Shown here in pieces: positions 61,296 to 64,000 of a stretch of DNA of 64,000 nt. Location: positions 186,001 through 250,000 of the forward strand of contig NZ_FPAJ01000004.1 of the NCBI RefSeq assembly GCF_900116285.1. The letters are read 5' to 3'. The notes beneath the pieces are model-generated. The model saw only the letters and a list, made by a program, of their open reading frames with translations, had not been told where the DNA came from and searched no databases. Within the stretch, counting starts at the first letter, position 1. Every line of letters starts with the position of its first letter. This stretch comes from Sulfitobacter marinus. Its GTDB lineage: Bacteria; Pseudomonadota; Alphaproteobacteria; Rhodobacterales; Rhodobacteraceae. Made by a program: the position numbers and the translations under genes.

Positions 61296-61817
61296 ATGAA
61301 CCGTATTCTGACCAGCACTCTTTTGATCACCGCGCTTGCCGTGTCGGCTTGTACGAACCCAAACCGCTTTGGCGGGGACAATATGAACGGTGCGGGCGGG
61401 CTGACCGGCGCAAACGGCAGCATCATTCCCGGCAGCGCAAATGATCCGGCATCGACCGCGTATTTCCAGCAGTTCATCGGTGACCGTGTGCTGTTCGAAG
61501 TGGATCAATCTTCGTTGACCCCTGCCGGTCAGGCGACATTGGATGGTCAGGCGAGCTGGCTGAATACCAACACGGATTATCAGGCCGTGATTGAGGGGCA
61601 TGCAGACGAACAAGGTACACGTGAATATAACGTTGCCCTTGGCGCACGCCGGGCCAATGCAGCACGCGAATATCTGGTATCACGCGGCGTGGCGGGGCAC
61701 CGTTTGCGCACTGTCAGCTATGGCAAGGAACGCCCGATCGAAGTGTGTTCGCAAGAAGCATGCTATGCCAAGAACCGCCGCGCCGTCACAGTGTTGGCCG
61801 GTGGCTTGTCCAGCTAA
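61296..61817 (+). CDS. pal: Peptidoglycan-associated lipoprotein Pal
   Basis: The 173-residue product has a lipoprotein signal with the lipobox ending LAVSAC (Cys19), a Gly/Asn-rich linker, and an OmpA-like peptidoglycan-binding domain (RVLFEVDQSSLTPAGQATLD, IEGHADEQGTREYNVALGARRANAAREYL, VSYGKERP). It ties the outer membrane to the wall. Confidence 0.96.
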   Translation: MNRILTSTLLITALAVSACTNPNRFGGDNMNGAGGLTGANGSIIPGSANDPASTAYFQQFIGDRVLFEVDQSSLTPAGQATLDGQASWLNTNTDYQAVIEGHADEQGTREYNVALGARRANAAREYLVSRGVAGHRLRTVSYGKERPIEVCSQEACYAKNRRAVTVLAGGLSS

Positions 61818-61846
61818 ATCAAAGCGAAACGGTTAGGATGACGACA

Positions 61847-62665
61847 ATGCGGTTTGTTATGATGGTGATGCTTGGGCTGGCCTTTGGGCCCGTCGCAGCG
61901 CAGGCACAAGACGCGGAAACCTTGGCGGATGTGCGTCAGGAACTGACCTTCTTAAATGTCGAAGTCCAAAAACTGCGGCGCGAACTTTCCACCACCGGCG
62001 GGGCCTCTTTGAATCTGACCGGTGGTTCCGTGCTGGATCGCATGAACGCGATGGAAAGCGAACTGCAACGTCTGACGTCCAAAACCGAAGAACTTGAGAA
62101 CAAGATCAACCGTGTTGTGGTCGATGGCACCAACCGGATTGGCGATCTTGAGTTCCGCCTGGTCGAGCTTGAAGGCGGTGATGTGGGGGCTATTGGTGAG
62201 ACTTCGACGCTTGGCGGCGGCGACGCGCCCGTTACCAATGTGCCGACAACAACACCGACCCCCACCAACACTGCCGAACTTGCCGTTGGCGAAGCTGATG
62301 ATTTTGAGCGGGCGAAGGCGGCGCTCGCTGCCGGTGACTTTCGCGTCGCCGCTGACCAGTTTGAGGCCTTTAATCAGACCTATCCAGGTGGCCCGCTAGG
62401 CCCCGAGGCTGATTTGCGCCGGGGCGAGGCCCTAAGCGGGCTGAGTGATACACGCGAAGCGGCGCGCGCCTATCTTGCCAGCTTTAGCGCGGATCCGGTC
62501 GGGACGACGGCCCCCGAGGCCCTGTACCAATTGGGCAAGGCTTTGGGCGCGCTTAATCAGGTGCAAGAGGCATGTGTGACATTGGCAGAGGTCGCGACAC
62601 GCTTTCCCACCAGCCCCTATGTGCCGCAAGCCGCAAGCGAGCGTGCTGCGCTGAATTGCCAGTAA
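61847..62665 (+). CDS. cpoB: Cell division coordinator CpoB (YbgF)
   Basis: The 272-residue periplasmic protein has a signal peptide (MRFVMMVMLGLAFGPVAAQAQ), an N-terminal coiled coil (LADVRQELTFLNVEVQKLRREL; MESELQRLTSKTEELENKI), a Thr/Pro linker and C-terminal TPR repeats (FERAKAALAAGDFRVAADQFEAF; APEALYQLGKALGALNQ). CpoB coordinates cell-wall synthesis with Tol. TAGGA is well spaced from ATG 61847 and touches the earlier ATG 61838. Confidence 0.9.
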   Translation: MRFVMMVMLGLAFGPVAAQAQDAETLADVRQELTFLNVEVQKLRRELSTTGGASLNLTGGSVLDRMNAMESELQRLTSKTEELENKINRVVVDGTNRIGDLEFRLVELEGGDVGAIGETSTLGGGDAPVTNVPTTTPTPTNTAELAVGEADDFERAKAALAAGDFRVAADQFEAFNQTYPGGPLGPEADLRRGEALSGLSDTREAARAYLASFSADPVGTTAPEALYQLGKALGALNQVQEACVTLAEVATRFPTSPYVPQAASERAALNCQ

Positions 62666-62669
62666 TTCG

Positions 62670-63929
62670 ATGACCGTTGATCTGGCGCGGTTGATCGCTG
62701 ACCAGTTTTCAGACATCCCGCGAAAATCTATCGGCATTGCCGTATCGGGTGGCAGCGATTCCATGGCGCTGCTGCATCTTTTGCACAGTTTCGCGCAGGA
62801 ACATGGCACAGAAATCTTCGTCGCAACGGTCAATCACGGATTGCGCGCCGAAGCGGCCGAGGAGGCGGCGATGGTTGCTGAGGTTTGTGCGCAGCTTGGG
62901 CGAAGCCATCATATCCTTGATTGGAACGACTGGGACCACAGCGGCAATCTGCAAGGCGAGGCCCGCAAGGCGCGCTATGGTCTGTTGACGCAATGGGGCC
63001 GACAGGTTGGGGTGGATTGCATCGCCCTTGGTCACACCATGGACGACCAAGCCGAAACCTTCTTGATGCGGATCGGGCGGCGTGCGGGTGTCGATGGGCT
63101 GGCAGCGATGCCGCATCGTTTTGACCGCGACGGCATGCGGTGGGTCAGGCCGCTTTTACAGGCCCGCAGGCTGGATCTGCGCGGCTATCTGACGGCACAA
63201 GGTATCGGCTGGGTGGACGATCCCAGCAACGATGACGACCGGTTTGACCGGGTTCGAACCCGCAAGGCATTGTCGATTCTATCCGAATTGGGAATCGACG
63301 CAGATGCGATCAGCGATGTGTCGCAGAACCTGTCCGCCGCAAAAGACGCGCTGAACCATCAGATGCTTACAATTGCACGCGAAATTGTGACGTTGCAGGC
63401 TGGCGCTGTTACGATCGACGCAAATGCACTGGCCGCGCAACATCCCGAACTACGCCGACGCCTTGTCGTGCATGCCTTGAAATGGGTGAATGGTGCCTAT
63501 TACGCGCCCCGCAGCAGCGCGGTTAACTCTGTGTTAGACGCGCTGGAACATGCATCTTCGGCAACTTTGCAAGGCTGCGAGTTGAGAAAAAAGGGTGAAA
63601 CTCTTTGGATTTTCAGAGAGTTGAACGCCGTCGCCAATACGACCGCACAGCCCGGGGAATTGTGGGATAATCGGTGGCATCTGGTGCCGCCCGTGGGCGG
63701 AACTGGGCGCAACGAACCACTCAGCCTTTGCGCGCTTGGCGCTAAAGGTCTATACTCCTGCAAGGATTGGCGCGCCTTGGGCATTCCGCGCGCCGTGCTT
63801 TTATCGACACCGGCTGTATGGAATGGCACGCGCTTGATTGCCGCACCCCTTGCTGGTTGGCCGCAAAACTGGCAAGCACGGCTTAATCGCGGCGAAGATA
63901 CCTTTTTTGCCGCACACATAACGCATTGA
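62670..63929 (+). CDS. tilS: tRNA(Ile)-lysidine synthetase
   Basis: TilS converts C34 of the CAU anticodon of tRNA-Ile to lysidine, so that it reads AUA. The 419-residue product has the ATP loop AVSGGSDSMALLHLL, VATVNHGLRAEAAEEA, ALGHTMDDQAETFLMRI and RPLLQARRLDLRGYL, and a divergent C-terminal part. It follows cpoB after four bases. Confidence 0.93.
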   Translation: MTVDLARLIADQFSDIPRKSIGIAVSGGSDSMALLHLLHSFAQEHGTEIFVATVNHGLRAEAAEEAAMVAEVCAQLGRSHHILDWNDWDHSGNLQGEARKARYGLLTQWGRQVGVDCIALGHTMDDQAETFLMRIGRRAGVDGLAAMPHRFDRDGMRWVRPLLQARRLDLRGYLTAQGIGWVDDPSNDDDRFDRVRTRKALSILSELGIDADAISDVSQNLSAAKDALNHQMLTIAREIVTLQAGAVTIDANALAAQHPELRRRLVVHALKWVNGAYYAPRSSAVNSVLDALEHASSATLQGCELRKKGETLWIFRELNAVANTTAQPGELWDNRWHLVPPVGGTGRNEPLSLCALGAKGLYSCKDWRALGIPRAVLLSTPAVWNGTRLIAAPLAGWPQNWQARLNRGEDTFFAAHITH

Positions 63930-63994
63930 ACATGCGCCCAGCGTCTCTATCTTATAGACAACGGGCACATCGTCTTGATGTCGTCCCCCGGATT

Positions 63995-64000
63995 TAGGAG
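63995..64000 (+). promoter_or_regulatory. Probable ribosome binding site of the next gene
   Basis: The window ends in TAGGAG, a good Shine-Dalgarno, with no start codon inside the window. In related genomes tilS is followed by the membrane protease gene ftsH, which is the expected neighbour but cannot be confirmed here. Confidence 0.5.

Noticed and set aside
1..64000. CRISPR arrays, insertion sequences, rRNA genes and prophage
   Set aside because: No regularly spaced repeats, transposase frames with terminal repeats, rRNA or phage structural genes were found; the only tyrosine recombinase is the housekeeping XerC.

Overview
The window reads as a chromosomal segment of an alphaproteobacterium of the Rhodobacterales (Roseobacter group). 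This rests on protein-level resemblance, on gene neighbourhoods such as ruvCAB-ybgC-tolQRAB-pal-cpoB-tilS and rplY-pth, on a LexA-like GTTC-N7-GTKC site, on DUF1127 and DUF2237 genes, and on generally G+C-rich coding sequence. No species can be named from the sequence alone.

Layout. 1-15.6 kb is mostly housekeeping: a metallopeptidase tail, an IMPACT/YigZ protein, a hemolysin III membrane protein, rimO, an AsmA protein, trpB, a class C beta-lactamase-fold hydrolase, pth, rplY, an FMN L-lactate dehydrogenase, trpA and ychF. An A/T-rich abortive-infection-type gene sits directly against the 3' end of rimO. 15.6-35.8 kb is a continuous iron-acquisition region: exbB-exbD-exbD-tonB, a TonB-dependent siderophore receptor, a FecB/FecC/FecD/FecE-type importer, a one-module NRPS with its MbtH partner, and a tightly overlapping operon of MATE exporter, PLP enzyme, siderophore esterase, acyltransferase and ornithine N5-monooxygenase. 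An ECF sigma factor and a phosphopantetheinyl transferase close the region. The gene set resembles hydroxamate (vicibactin-like) siderophore pathways.

The most informative signal found by reading is a promoter pattern of fixed geometry, (G/T)GTGAnnnnC-N13-CGTC. It occurs as a divergent pair between mbtH-NRPS and the MATE operon, again before the receptor, and again before the first permease. It has the spacing of PvdS/RpoI iron-starvation promoters, so the ECF sigma factor encoded at 34.6 kb is the natural candidate to read it. The permease copy also argues for a downstream start codon.

36-41 kb is accessory: an unrecognised A/T-rich gene beside tRNA-Ser(GCU), an ACR3 arsenite exporter, a truncated EamA transporter remnant, a uronate dehydrogenase and an FAD oxidoreductase. 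About 500 bases after that carry no gene I recognise. 41.5-53.9 kb holds hrpB, meaB, xerC, a DUF484 gene, a transaldolase/FSA gene, priA, an MFS transporter, prmA, two small genes and a DUF1127 gene. 54.2-64 kb is the conserved block of ruvCAB (Holliday junction processing), ybgC-tolQRAB-pal-cpoB (envelope integrity) and tilS. The window stops in a TAGGAG motif that is probably the ribosome binding site of the next gene, by neighbourhood likely ftsH.
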